A DNA stretch of 64,000 nucleotides, taken from positions 1-64,000 of the forward strand of contig JAQXXT010000079.1 of assembly GCA_029226205.1 (NCBI GenBank), written 5' to 3'. This document shows positions 33,717-44,100 of the stretch, piece by piece. The notes below the pieces were generated by a model. It did not search any database. It was not told the DNA's origin and saw only the letters and a program-made list of their open reading frames with translations. The first letter of the stretch is position 1, and each line of letters starts with the position of its first letter. A program made the translations under genes and the position numbers. This DNA is from Prevotellaceae bacterium (lineage in GTDB: Bacteria; Bacteroidota; Bacteroidia; Bacteroidales; Bacteroidaceae).

Positions 33717-36317
33717 TTAGAGATTATCGAAATTGACGGTCTGTTCCGTTGGATGGTGTTTCTTCTTCTTCTCCGGTGCGGCGGAAGAGCTGCTGCTGGA
33801 GGACGTGGAGGAACTGGAGGATGATCCTACCTGTCCGGCCTGCGGAGAGTTGTCGTCTGTCGGCCGTTCGATATCGGGATTATCCTCATCGTCGAAGTCG
33901 ATGTCGTCATAGTCGATATTCTGCGTGGAGTCTCTGTGCGAAGTCGTCTGTACTTTCGGCTTCGGCGCATAGCTGGCACACTCATACATATCTTTCGTGA
34001 TGTCATCATCGGCACCCGGCATTCTCCATTTAGCGTGATACTGCTTGAAGCGCGGATCCGCCATAAGTTTCTGCAGGAAGAGACCACAGATCGGCAGTGC
34101 CGTTCGGGATCCTTGTCCGAGGGCACCCGTACGGAAGTGTATACTTCGGTATTCACCACCGACCCAGGCACCGACGACGAGATTCGGCGATACGGCCATG
34201 AACCACGCGTCGGAGTGGTTGTTGGACGTACCCGTCTTACCACCGAAATCAGTATCATGGACATTGCCGACGAAGCCGAGGAGACCGGCTCCCGTACCAC
34301 CGGGTTCCGTGAGGTCGCCCTTGAGCATCTGCTGCATGAGGAGGGCACTCTTCGCGGGGATTACTTGGTTGTCATCCTTCGGACCCTCATAGACGACATT
34401 ACCGTCGTGGTCCACGATCTTCGTCACGAGGACGGGAGCGTGGTGGCGGCCGTAGTCTGCCACGGTGCAGTAGCCGTTGACGAGTTCGAGGAGGTTGACA
34501 TCGGAGGAACCGAGGGCCAGTGACGGCTCATCGTCGAGAGGACTCGTGATACCCATGGCCTGGGCCGTAGCGATGATACGCTTGATACCGACCTCCTGAC
34601 CGAGACGAACGGCGACGGAGTTGATACTCTTGGCGAAGGCGCTCTTCAGAGGCATGGAGTCACCGGAGAACGTGCCGCTGGCATTACCCGGCGTCCATGT
34701 GACCATCTCATGTTTCTTCTTGTCGTATACCTGCATGGAGATATACTCGTCGCGGCGCTTGTCGCAGGGAGTGAGACCCTGGTTCATCGCCTCGGTATAG
34801 ACGAAGAGTTTGAAGGTGGAGCCAGGCTGACGCATAGCCGTGGCCTTGTCATATTTCCAGTGGTTGAAGTCGATATCACCGACCCATGCCTTCACCTGTC
34901 CGCTCTGCGGCTCCATGGCCACCATAGCGCAGTGCATGAAGGTTGTCATATATTTGATGGAGTCTTCCGATGTCATGATCTTCGTCACCTCACCCTTGTC
35001 GTAGTCGAATACCTTCACGGGATGTTTCCACTCCCGGTAGTAGTAGTTGATGGAGTCGGGCTGATTCGGGAAGCGGGCCAGCAAGGCCTTGTAGAACGGC
35101 TGGCGCTGGGCGACCTGAAGGATGAAGTCGGGGATGACCTGACCGTTCTCGTCGATCCACGGCTCCTGTCCTAGCCAGTTGCCCTTGCCGACCTCGTCAC
35201 GGTGGATGGACCAGTGGTCATTGAAGAGGCGCTGCACATCCTTCATCTGTTGTTTGGCAGCCTCCTCGGCATATTTCTGCATTCTCGTGTCGATGGTCGT
35301 ATAAATCTTCAGACCACTGGCATAGAGATCCATGCCGTTCTCATCACACCAGTCCTTGAGGTATGCGGCGACGGCCTCACGGAAGTATTTGGCCTGTCCG
35401 TCATAATTCTCCTCTACCTTGAAGTCGAGCTTGATAGGAATTTGGGAGATAGAGTCGCAGGCGGCGCGCGTGAGGTCACCGTGGGTCACCATATTATTAA
35501 GTACGGTGTTACGACGGCGGAGACTGTTCTTCGGGTTCGTCTTCGGGTTATAATAGCTCGTTGCCTTGAGCATACCCACGAGGACGGCGGCCTGCTCGGT
35601 CGTGAGGTCCTTCGGAGTGGTGTTGAAATAGGTCTTGGCAGCGGTCTTGATGCCGTAGGCGTTATTACCGAAGTCGACGGTGTTGGCATACATCGTCAGA
35701 ATTTCTTTCTTGTTGTATACCGTCTCAAGTTTTGTGGCGATGATCCACTCCTTACTCTTGACGATGAGGATCTTCAGTCCGGGGACATGTCCAAGCAGAC
35801 CCGTGGAATACTGCGAACGGACGCGGAACATATTCTTCGCCAACTGCTGGGAGATGGTGGAGGCACCACGGCCGTCATGGTGAAGGATAGCATCCTTCAT
35901 GGCACTGAAGATACCGACGAAGTCGACGGCCATACCGCGCGGACGCTTATAGTAACGCTCATCCTCGGTATCGATGAGGGCGTGGAAGAAGTCGGGGTTG
36001 ATCTCCTCATATTTCACCGGCGAGCGGTTCTCGTCGAAATATTTACCGATGAGGACGCCGTCGGCACTGTATATCTCGGAAGCCTCATGGACACCGGGGT
36101 CGAGGATACCGGAAAAATAGCCTGGACTCTTACCGAAGAGCCAGAGGAAGTTGATGTCTACAGCCCCCAGATAGAGGAAGAAAGCCACAATGACAGAGGC
36201 AATGGCGATGCCTGTCTTCTTCCACCACGGCTTGCCGCGATAGAGAGATTTATACCAGGGCCAGAACCGTTTTGCCTTGTCCCATGCCCAGGCAATGAGC
36301 TTTTTGATTTTTTTCAT
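33717..36317 (-). CDS. Penicillin-binding protein 1A (class A)
   Basis: An 866-residue bifunctional peptidoglycan synthase. One transmembrane helix near 35-55, then a GT51 glycosyltransferase domain (ALIDTEDERYYKRPRG, GRGASTISQQLAKN) and a transpeptidase domain: nucleophile Ser in PGSTFKLF (about 500), KSINSVAVRLG and KTGTSNNHSDAWF (about 693). The C-terminus is a Ser-run linker (about 820-850) ending in KKKKHHPTEQ. Anchored in the inner membrane with the catalytic part in the periplasm. A TATCTTTG element at 36365-36358 precedes it. Confidence 0.95.
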   Translation of the reverse strand: MKKIKKLIAWAWDKAKRFWPWYKSLYRGKPWWKKTGIAIASVIVAFFLYLGAVDINFLWLFGKSPGYFSGILDPGVHEASEIYSADGVLIGKYFDENRSPVKYEEINPDFFHALIDTEDERYYKRPRGMAVDFVGIFSAMKDAILHHDGRGASTISQQLAKNMFRVRSQYSTGLLGHVPGLKILIVKSKEWIIATKLETVYNKKEILTMYANTVDFGNNAYGIKTAAKTYFNTTPKDLTTEQAAVLVGMLKATSYYNPKTNPKNSLRRRNTVLNNMVTHGDLTRAACDSISQIPIKLDFKVEENYDGQAKYFREAVAAYLKDWCDENGMDLYASGLKIYTTIDTRMQKYAEEAAKQQMKDVQRLFNDHWSIHRDEVGKGNWLGQEPWIDENGQVIPDFILQVAQRQPFYKALLARFPNQPDSINYYYREWKHPVKVFDYDKGEVTKIMTSEDSIKYMTTFMHCAMVAMEPQSGQVKAWVGDIDFNHWKYDKATAMRQPGSTFKLFVYTEAMNQGLTPCDKRRDEYISMQVYDKKKHEMVTWTPGNASGTFSGDSMPLKSAFAKSINSVAVRLGQEVGIKRIIATAQAMGITSPLDDEPSLALGSSDVNLLELVNGYCTVADYGRHHAPVLVTKIVDHDGNVVYEGPKDDNQVIPAKSALLMQQMLKGDLTEPGGTGAGLLGFVGNVHDTDFGGKTGTSNNHSDAWFMAVSPNLVVGAWVGGEYRSIHFRTGALGQGSRTALPICGLFLQKLMADPRFKQYHAKWRMPGADDDITKDMYECASYAPKPKVQTTSHRDSTQNIDYDDIDFDDEDNPDIERPTDDNSPQAGQVGSSSSSSTSSSSSSSAAPEKKKKHHPTEQTVNFDNL

Positions 36318-36442
36318 TTCGTTCAGAACTGTGTTTGCTAATCAAACTATATTTCTGCAAAGATACGCTTTTCTTGGCAAACGGCCATCAAAGTCCCGGA
36401 AAATTTATAATTTGTTTATAGTTTTTTTGTGGGAATTTATAA

Positions 36443-37822
36443 TCACGATTTAACTGCATGGGTGGCGGCTACGAGGGCGAGGAAGATCATCATGACGAGG
36501 AGGAAGAAGGTGTAACAGGTGCCCTGGGCCGTAGCCGTGGCAATATCCGAGGGAAGGGCAGCCTGGGCGGAGGCTACGAAGGTGGCGGCGACGGCCGTGC
36601 CGGCGGCTCCCGATAGCTGTTGCAGACTGTTGATGAGGGCGTTGCCGTCGGGGGCGAGGTCCTTCGGGAGTGTGGAGAGGCTATAGGTGAGCATGTTGCC
36701 CACGCTGAGTCCCTGGCCTAACGTATATACTATATAAAATAGGTAGAACTGCATGGTCGTGAGCTGTCGGCCGTAAATGGCGAAGAGAATCATGGATAGC
36801 AAAAGACAGCTCATTCCCGTGATGATTGGTATCCGTGGCCCGAGTTTGTCGTAGATCGTACCACCGACGACGGCGAGGACGGCACCGAGAATACACCCCG
36901 GCACGAGGAGACAACCGGCCACGAAGGCGCCCGTGTGGTTGACGAGCTGGGAGTAGTTTGGTATGGCATAGCCGATGGCCAGGGTGGCGAACTGGATGAC
37001 GAGGATCGCGGAGAGACAGCATACGAAGGAGCTGTGACGGAAAATCTCAAAGCGGAGCAGGGGAGAGGGCTCACGGCGTGACCGCCGGTCGAAGAGCAGC
37101 ATGGCGGCGATAGCGAGGATGAGCAGTGTGATGACCGTAACGCTCAGCCATCCCGCATGTGAGGCGTTGACCATGGCGATGATGAAGGCGGAATAGCCGA
37201 TGATGATCAGGAGATAGTCAAGGACATGGAAATGGGATCTGGCACCGATCTTCGACGGATGAAACAGTCGTGCGCCGATGAGAAGGGAGAGGACGAGGGG
37301 AATGAGGAGGATGAGGAAAATGTCACGCCAGCCAAGATATTCCACGACGAAGCCGCCGAAGACAGGACCCACTGCCGGTGCCATGGCCGTGATGAGCGTG
37401 GCGATACCCATGAACAGACCGAGCTTCTCACGTGGTGACTCCTCCATAACGATATTGAACATCAGCGGCAGGGCGATACCCGTACCGATACCCTGGAGCA
37501 TACGTCCGCCGATGAGTACACCGAAACAGGGTGACCAAGAGCACAGTGCCGTGGCTGTGATGAAGGAGCCGATAGCCGTGAAGAAGAGCGTGCGCTGCGT
37601 GAAGTTTCGTTTTAGATAAGAGGAAAGGGTGATGACAAGGGAGAGGATGAGCAGATAGCCCGTCGTGACCCACTGTACAGTATCCGTCGTGATGGAGAAT
37701 TCCCTCATCAGTGTAGGGAATGTGACGTTCATGGCCGTCTCACTGACGACGCCACAGAACGACATGACGCCCATGGCAACGATCTTCCCGATGAGCGACA
37801 AATAAGTGTGATTATTTTGCAT
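36443..37822 (-). CDS. MFS multidrug efflux transporter (DHA2 type)
   Basis: A 459-residue major facilitator with about 14 hydrophobic segments, as in EmrB/QacA. Motif A-like GGRMLQGIGTGIALPL and motif C-like AMAPAVGPVFGGFVVEYLGW are visible. It is likely a proton-coupled exporter of drugs or toxic compounds. Its start lies 1 nt from the stop of the upstream chromate transporter gene, so the two are transcribed together. No membrane-fusion partner is next to it. Confidence 0.9.
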   Translation of the reverse strand: MQNNHTYLSLIGKIVAMGVMSFCGVVSETAMNVTFPTLMREFSITTDTVQWVTTGYLLILSLVITLSSYLKRNFTQRTLFFTAIGSFITATALCSWSPCFGVLIGGRMLQGIGTGIALPLMFNIVMEESPREKLGLFMGIATLITAMAPAVGPVFGGFVVEYLGWRDIFLILLIPLVLSLLIGARLFHPSKIGARSHFHVLDYLLIIIGYSAFIIAMVNASHAGWLSVTVITLLILAIAAMLLFDRRSRREPSPLLRFEIFRHSSFVCCLSAILVIQFATLAIGYAIPNYSQLVNHTGAFVAGCLLVPGCILGAVLAVVGGTIYDKLGPRIPIITGMSCLLLSMILFAIYGRQLTTMQFYLFYIVYTLGQGLSVGNMLTYSLSTLPKDLAPDGNALINSLQQLSGAAGTAVAATFVASAQAALPSDIATATAQGTCYTFFLLVMMIFLALVAATHAVKS

Positions 37823-37823
37823 A

Positions 37824-38396
37824 TTAATATACGATTAAACCGATGATGCCGCAGACGAGCATGACAAGGATGGGGTTGACCTTCTTGAATCGGACGGCGG
37901 CGAAGGCGGCGAGGAAGATCACGATACTTAGGATGAACATCGGCAGATTGTCTGTCGGTGAGCCAAAGTTGTCCTTATTCATCAACAACAGGGCCGCGGC
38001 GGCGATGAGACCGATAATGGCGGGGCGCAGCGGCGTGAAGATGTCCTGGATGAATGGGGCGTCACGGTGCTTGAGGAGATAACGGCTGATGGCGATCATC
38101 AGGATGAACGGCAGCCACATGATCGACAATGAGGCCATGACGGATGCCAGACAGGCCGCCCATACGGGATAACCGGCATTGATGACGGCGGTATAGCCGC
38201 AATAGGTGGCGGCATTGATGCCGATAGGTCCCGGCGTTGACTGACTGATGGCGACGATATCGGTGAACTCGGCACTCGTGAGCCAGTGGTAATGCGTCAC
38301 CACCTCACCATAGATCAGCGACAGCATGGCATAGCCACCACCGAAGTTGAAAATGCCGATCTTGCTGAAGACATAGAATAATTGGAGAAATATCAT
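37824..38396 (-). CDS. Chromate transporter half-protein (CHR family), second
   Basis: A 190-residue CHR-family protein with the signature FNFGGGYAMLSLIYGEVV, SQSTPGPIGINAAT and about five or six hydrophobic segments. Short CHR proteins work in pairs and exchange chromate (or similar oxyanions) in other bacteria; the physiological anion here is unknown. It pairs with the half-protein at 38476-39021. Confidence 0.9.
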   Translation of the reverse strand: MIFLQLFYVFSKIGIFNFGGGYAMLSLIYGEVVTHYHWLTSAEFTDIVAISQSTPGPIGINAATYCGYTAVINAGYPVWAACLASVMASLSIMWLPFILMIAISRYLLKHRDAPFIQDIFTPLRPAIIGLIAAAALLLMNKDNFGSPTDNLPMFILSIVIFLAAFAAVRFKKVNPILVMLVCGIIGLIVY

Positions 38397-38415
38397 AATA
38401 TCATATCTTTTTTCG

Positions 38416-38466
38416 GAACATGATGCATCAAGTACCTACGTTCGGAACATGATGAATCAAGTCCCT
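38416..38466. repeat. Tandem family B repeats
   Basis: TTCGGAACATGATGCATCAA at 38411 and TTCGGAACATGATGAATCAA at 38440, each followed by GT(C/A)CCTA, lie in the gap between the two chromate transporter halves. Confidence 0.7.
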
Positions 38467-38475
38467 ATGGTAGTT

Positions 38476-39021
38476 TTACTTCTTTACTTTTTTACTTCTC
38501 ATTATTTTTCCGTAGAGGTATCCCGCGGTGCCCGTGATGATGATGATCCACACGGGGTTGACCTTCAGCAGCCAGATCAGCAGACAACTGACGATGACGA
38601 TCCAGATGTTGCGCCAGGAGATATGCGCCGTCTGCGCCATCTTGAAACACGGGGCGGCGATGAGAGCCACGACGGCGGGACGGACACCCTTGAAGAACCG
38701 TTCCACCCAGGGATTATCCTTGAAATGGCGGAAAAAAATGGCGATGATGAGAATGGCAATGATCGACGGCAGGGCAATGCCCAGGGCCCCGACGATACCG
38801 CCCCAGACGCCACGGAGCTTATAGCCGATATGACTGGCCATATCGATGGAGAAAATGCCCGGTGTGGTCTGTGCCACGACCATCACGTCCATGAACTCCT
38901 CCTTCCCCAGCCAGTGGTTCTTGTCGACGAACTCCTCCTGCATGATGGGGATCATCGCGTAGCCGCCACCGAGGGTGAAGGCTCCGATCTTATTACAAGT
39001 CAGAAAAAATTTCAGTAACAT
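38476..39021 (-). CDS. Chromate transporter half-protein (CHR family), first
   Basis: A 181-residue CHR-family protein: FTLGGGYAMIPIMQEEFVDK, VVAQTTPGIFSIDMAS and hydrophobic segments to the C-terminus. First of the split pair, with the second half 79 nt downstream. GGTACCTTTGCACC-like sequence (minus strand, near 39055-39044) supplies a -7 element. Confidence 0.9.
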   Translation of the reverse strand: MLLKFFLTCNKIGAFTLGGGYAMIPIMQEEFVDKNHWLGKEEFMDVMVVAQTTPGIFSIDMASHIGYKLRGVWGGIVGALGIALPSIIAILIIAIFFRHFKDNPWVERFFKGVRPAVVALIAAPCFKMAQTAHISWRNIWIVIVSCLLIWLLKVNPVWIIIITGTAGYLYGKIMRSKKVKK

Positions 39022-39111
39022 CTTACAATCTTTTTCGTTTTCGGGTGCAAAGGTACAAAGAAAATGTAAGAAAAAGGTCTATGGCGATGCAAAACAAATG
39101 GAAAACGTCCT

Positions 39112-40194
39112 TTACTTTTTTACTTCTTTCCTTTTTCTGTATTCCGTCGCCGTCATCCCTGTGATTCGCTGGAAATGACGATGAAAACTACTCATGGAGT
39201 TAAAACCGGACTGGAGAGAGATATCGGAGAGAGGGAGATCGGTAGAGCGCAACAGTTGCTCGGCTTTCTCCACTCTCCAACGGTTGACATAATCATAAAA
39301 GGTTGTGTGCAGCCGACGGTTAAGATACAAAGAGATATACGTTCGGTTTGTACCCATCGCCCGTGCGACATCATTGATATTCAGCGTGGGATGAAGATAA
39401 AGCTCTTGATCACGGAAAATATCCTCGAAACGGTCACTGAAATGGAAATCCATCTCAGCCTCTTCCAAGGCAGAGTCTTTCGCTTCTTCCTGTTCCTCGA
39501 TAACCGGTTCATCTTTCTCACTATGTAGCATTTCCAACATATCCTCCTGACGATAGACGAAATAGCAGAGCAGAGCGAGGATGATACTGCAGAGAATGTT
39601 ATAGACAGAGGACATCAGCGGTGAATAGACCTTTGTCGCCATAAACCATACGATGCCTAGGAGAACATACAGAAAAAGGAAGAGCCATAGCCAATGGAGG
39701 GACAGCCGTCCCTCAGAAGAGAAATTCTGCAACAGGCGTTGATTAAAACGTCGTACGGCAATAGAGCCATATCCAATGATCGCCACTGAATGAATGAGTG
39801 CTACCTGCATCGTCAGTTCATAAATCCAGGGCTGAGGCTTGATCGTATAGACTGTCAGAGCCAAAAGATAAGGAAAAATATTGAGTGCTGCCGGAAGAAT
39901 AGGCATGGAGTGACTATGCGTCAGTCTGTAGAGGAAGAGCAGGGCCAAAGGCACTACTGTCACTTGCAACAGATCCGTAACGCTACGCATCTCTTCACCG
40001 AGGATGTTGTGAATGAAGAAGACGTAGAACTCGAAGGAACTGATAGTCAGAAGATAAAGCATGAAAAAGAATGCTGACCGCTGCAGTCGGTGCTGACGTC
40101 CTTTGGAAAACAGCGCGATAGTTCCTACGAGCTGAAACATAAAGAACAGTCCGCAAGAGAAATCATTCAGTCGTGTGCTCAGTTCTGCATCCAT
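39112..40194 (-). CDS. AraC-family regulator with multi-pass membrane domain
   Basis: A 360-residue protein. Residues 1-220 hold about seven hydrophobic segments, a membrane sensor. Residues about 262-355 form an AraC DNA-binding domain with two helix-turn-helix units (LNINDVARAMGTNRTYISLY and LPLSDISLQSGFNSMSSFHR) and the closing RITGMTATEYRKRKE. Membrane-tethered AraC proteins of this layout are found in Bacteroidetes; ligand and targets are unknown. It is divergent from the secreted-protein gene at 40406, a possible target. Confidence 0.88.
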   Translation of the reverse strand: MDAELSTRLNDFSCGLFFMFQLVGTIALFSKGRQHRLQRSAFFFMLYLLTISSFEFYVFFIHNILGEEMRSVTDLLQVTVVPLALLFLYRLTHSHSMPILPAALNIFPYLLALTVYTIKPQPWIYELTMQVALIHSVAIIGYGSIAVRRFNQRLLQNFSSEGRLSLHWLWLFLFLYVLLGIVWFMATKVYSPLMSSVYNILCSIILALLCYFVYRQEDMLEMLHSEKDEPVIEEQEEAKDSALEEAEMDFHFSDRFEDIFRDQELYLHPTLNINDVARAMGTNRTYISLYLNRRLHTTFYDYVNRWRVEKAEQLLRSTDLPLSDISLQSGFNSMSSFHRHFQRITGMTATEYRKRKEVKK

Positions 40195-40228
40195 AAGATA
40201 ATCGTTGATCGGTTTGTTTCTTCTTTTG

Positions 40229-40362
40229 CAAAGATAGTCAAAAGAAATCAGATTTCAAAACATTCAATTCATAAAATATTATTCATCCCGTCAATAATTC
40301 TCTTTCACTCGGTCAAACTTTACGCATTGACAGTGTCCTTTTATGCTTTATCACTATCTTTG
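40229..40362. promoter_or_regulatory. Divergent promoter region
   Basis: TATCTTTG occurs on the minus strand at 40236-40229, before the AraC-like gene, and on the plus strand at 40355-40362, before the secreted-protein gene. The -33 boxes are not at ideal spacing. Confidence 0.55.
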
Positions 40363-40405
40363 GAGCGAGAAAAATAAATGATTCACCTATAAACAAAGAA
40401 CAACT

Positions 40406-41008
40406 ATGAAGACAAGAATTTTCCGCCTCCTTGCCATGATGATTCTGGCGGCAATGGCCATGCCGATGCAGGCTCAGGGACTTGGTGGCTTGCTGAAGAA
40501 AGCGAAGAAAGCCCTGGAGACCGTGACCTCCTCGACAACAACGAACAGCACAACTTCCTCAACAGCTACATCCGATGACCAGCCGGTCGGGAAGACGATC
40601 CCACTCGTTGGCGGTGGCACGCTGACCAATCCACTGAGCAATATCATGGATGTCGAACTCGTCGGTGTCTATGGTCATAGCAAGTCCGTTAACTTCGGAG
40701 ACGTCGGTGTGGTATTGAAGATCAAGATGAATGAGTATGTTGAGACCCTCAACTATATCGATGGTGGTTCACGGACAATCGCGTTCGACGAGGAAGGCAA
40801 CAGTTACATGGGCGACAACACCCTTTATTCCGTTCCCGTGACAGAAGGTGTCTTTGTGAAGATCGATCTGGGCGATAAGGGACAGCATTTCAAGAACGTC
40901 CGTAAAGCTGCCGCTAAGACTTTCCCGGTGATGAAGATCAAGATCTGTGTCGATTATGGCAAAGAGGGTACCTTGGTCTTCAAGAATGTACCCGTCTCAT
41001 GGGATTAG
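40406..41008 (+). CDS. Secreted protein of unknown function
   Basis: A 200-residue protein with a signal peptide (LLAMMILAAMAMPMQAQ), a helical segment (LGGLLKKAKKALETV), a Ser/Thr-rich linker and a beta-rich domain (about 70-200) of no family I recognise. It ends with KEGTLVFKNVPVSWD. It has its own promoter and a strong terminator, so it is a single-gene unit. Confidence 0.8.
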   Translation: MKTRIFRLLAMMILAAMAMPMQAQGLGGLLKKAKKALETVTSSTTTNSTTSSTATSDDQPVGKTIPLVGGGTLTNPLSNIMDVELVGVYGHSKSVNFGDVGVVLKIKMNEYVETLNYIDGGSRTIAFDEEGNSYMGDNTLYSVPVTEGVFVKIDLGDKGQHFKNVRKAAAKTFPVMKIKICVDYGKEGTLVFKNVPVSWD

Positions 41009-41028
41009 TAAAAACGACCTCTTCCAAC

Positions 41029-41054
41029 CCTCCCCGAAAGGGGAGGACTTTTTT
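41029..41054 (+). terminator. Rho-independent terminator
   Basis: CCTCCCC - GAAA - GGGGAGG, a 7-bp stem with a GNRA-type loop, followed by ACTTTTTT, 21 nt after the stop of the secreted protein. Confidence 0.85.
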
Positions 41055-41056
41055 CA

Positions 41057-41077
41057 GGAAATGATTTATCATGTTCC
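41057..41077. repeat. Family B palindrome
   Basis: GGAAATGATTTATCATGTTCC, immediately after the terminator. Confidence 0.6.
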
Positions 41078-41189
41078 GAGAGAGGGACAGAAAGTTCTGA
41101 TCATTTTTTACTTTTTTAATTTTATATTTTTTTCTTTCTCTATTTTTATCACTATTTTTGCAAAAGATTTATAGAGAAAGAGAATTGCG

Positions 41190-44100
41190 ATGGAAGAAGA
41201 AGTAACAGAAGAACAAACCTATACCTTAGGTATCGACGTCGGTTCCACAACAGCAAAGGTGGTGCTCATGACGGCTGACAATCAACTGGTCTATCACAGC
41301 TATCAGCGGCACCAGGCCCAGGTGGCCCATCTGCTAGAGGGTGAACTCAATAAACTCATCCGCCAATATGGCGACATCCCCGTACGCCTCTGTGTCACGG
41401 GATCTGTAGGCATGCAGACAGCCCAACAGCTACAGGCCGCTTTCCTGCAGGAAGTTGTCGCTGCCACAACCTATGCCCGTCAGCTCCATCCCGAGGCCCG
41501 CGCACTCATCGACATCGGTGGGGAGGACGCGAAGGTGGTGTTCTTCGACGGACAGCGCACGGAACTGCGTATGAACGGTAACTGTGCCGGTGGCACGGGG
41601 GCCTTCATTGACCAGATGGCTGTGCTCATGGGAGTCAGCAACGAGGAGATGAATGACCTTGCCATGAAGGCCACGACGGTATATCCCATGGCTGCCCGCT
41701 GCGGCGTCTTCGCCAAGACGGATATCCAGAACCTCATGAGCCGTAACCTCCCCGAGAGTGATATCGCCGCAAGCATCTTCCATTCCATCGCTGTACAGAC
41801 GGTGACGACACTCTCGCACGGATGTACGTTCGCACCGCCGATACTCCTCTGCGGTGGTCCGCTGACCTTCCTTCCCGCTCTCCGTAAGGCTTTCTCTGCT
41901 TATCTCCATATCGCCGACAGCGATTTTATCATCTCGCCTAATAGTAACCTCATCCCCGCCATGGGCTGTGCTCTCCGTGCCCGGAAAGAGGACCACGCCG
42001 TAAAGCTCTCGGCTCTCCTCGAGCGCGTGACAACAACGACGGTGACCCACTGGCACAGTAAACTCGCGCCGCTCTTCACGGATGAGGACGACTACGCCCG
42101 GTGGAAAGCCGACAAGGCTCGCTTCCAGATTAATGAGGCTCCGCTGCGCCAGGGACGTCAGGATGTGTTCCTCGGCATCGACTCTGGATCGACGACGACA
42201 AAGGTCGTGGCCCTCCGCATGGATGATGGACACCCCGTGATGGTCTTCTCCGACTACCGCATGAACCTCGGCAACCCTATCCTTGCCGTCAGGAAGGCCC
42301 TGCAGCGCATGGAGGAGGAGAGTAGCAAGGCCGGTGCCGACCTGCATATCCTCGGTAGCTGTTCTACGGGGTATGGTGAGGAACTCATCCATACTGCCTT
42401 CCACCTTTCCGGGGGCATGATCGAGACGATGGCTCATTACCGCGCTGCCAGGGAGCTGATGCCTGACGTGTCTTTTATCCTCGATATTGGTGGCCAGGAC
42501 ATGAAGGCGATCTTTGTCGATCATGGCGCTGTCGTACGTATGGAACTCAATGAGGCTTGTTCCTCAGGTTGTGGCACGTTTATTCAAACCTTCGCTACGA
42601 GCCTCGGCTACAAGGTGGAGGACTTCGCACGGCTGGCTTGTGAGTCGAAGGCTCCGTGTGACCTCGGTACACGCTGTACGGTATTCATGAACTCGAAAGT
42701 AAAGCAGGTGCTTCGTGAGGGTGCCGGCGTGGCGGATATCTCCGCTGGTATCGCTTATAGTGTCATTAAGAACTGTCTCTATAAGGTATTGAAATTCCGC
42801 GATGCCCGTGCTCTTGGCCGTCGGGTCGTCGTGCAGGGTGGTACCATGCGTAATGATGCCGTCGTAAGGGCTTTCGAACGTCTCAGTGGCGTCACCGTGG
42901 CCCGGAGCAGTCATCCGGAACTTATGGGTGCCGTAGGCTGTGCCCTACACGCCGCGGAAATGACAGTCAATCATTCCACGGAAGCTACCGGCGCTGTCAC
43001 CACTGCCGATGCCTCGACGATCGCCGATCTTCTCGCGCAGGCTAACTATACCACCCGTCAGCTCCAGTGTCATGGTTGTCAGAACCAGTGCCGTGTGACA
43101 CGCTATACCTTTGCCGACGGGGCTCGCTTCTTTACCGGTAACCGTTGTGAACGGGTATTCAACAATGCCGGGAAGAGCCGGCTGAAAGGGGAGAACGTCT
43201 ATACCTATAAATATAATCTTCTCTTCGACCGTCCGCTTCAAGGTGCGACAGCGGATCGCGGCGTCATCGGTATTCCGCGTGCCCTGAATATCTATGAGGA
43301 CTATCCCTTCTGGAATGCCCTCCTGAGAGCTTGTGGCTTCCGCATCGTCCTCTCTCCCGAGTCGACCTATTCCCATTATGAACAGGCACTGGGTACCGTG
43401 ATGGCAGATAATATCTGTTTCCCTGCTAAACTTGTACACTCCCATATCATGGCCCTCGATGCCGACGCTTCCGTAGACCGTATCCTCATGCCGTATGTTG
43501 TCTATGAGCGCCAGGAGGACCCACGGCATACCATCAACAGCTATAACTGTCCGATCGTTTCAGGCTATAGCGACGTCATCAAGAGTGCCATGAACCTACA
43601 TAAACCCATGGACAGTCCTGTGATCAATTTCTCCGATGAGAAACTCTTAGAACGGCAGATCACGTCCTATCTTCACAGTCTCGGCGTGAGTCGTCATGAG
43701 GCCCGTAAGGCTCTGACGGTAGCCATTGAAGCTCAGCGTTCTTACGGCCGTCTGTTGAAGCAGCACTGCAAGGATATTCTAAGGAAAAGCAGACAAGAAG
43801 GACGGTTGACAATCCTCCTTGCCGGACGTCCGTATCATACTGATCCACTTATCCAGCATAAGCTGTCGGAGATGGTGGCAGACCTCGGCGTGAATGTCAT
43901 CAGTGAAGATCTGCTGCGAGAGACACCGGACCTTGCGGGGGCTGAAACTTATCTCGTCAAACAGTGGGCTTATATGAACCGAATCATGAAGGCGGCACAG
44001 TGGGTCGCCACTGAGGGGCCTGACGTGCATTTCGTGGAGATGACGAGTTTCGGCTGTGGCCCTGATGCTTTCATCCAGGATGAGAACCGTGACATTCTTC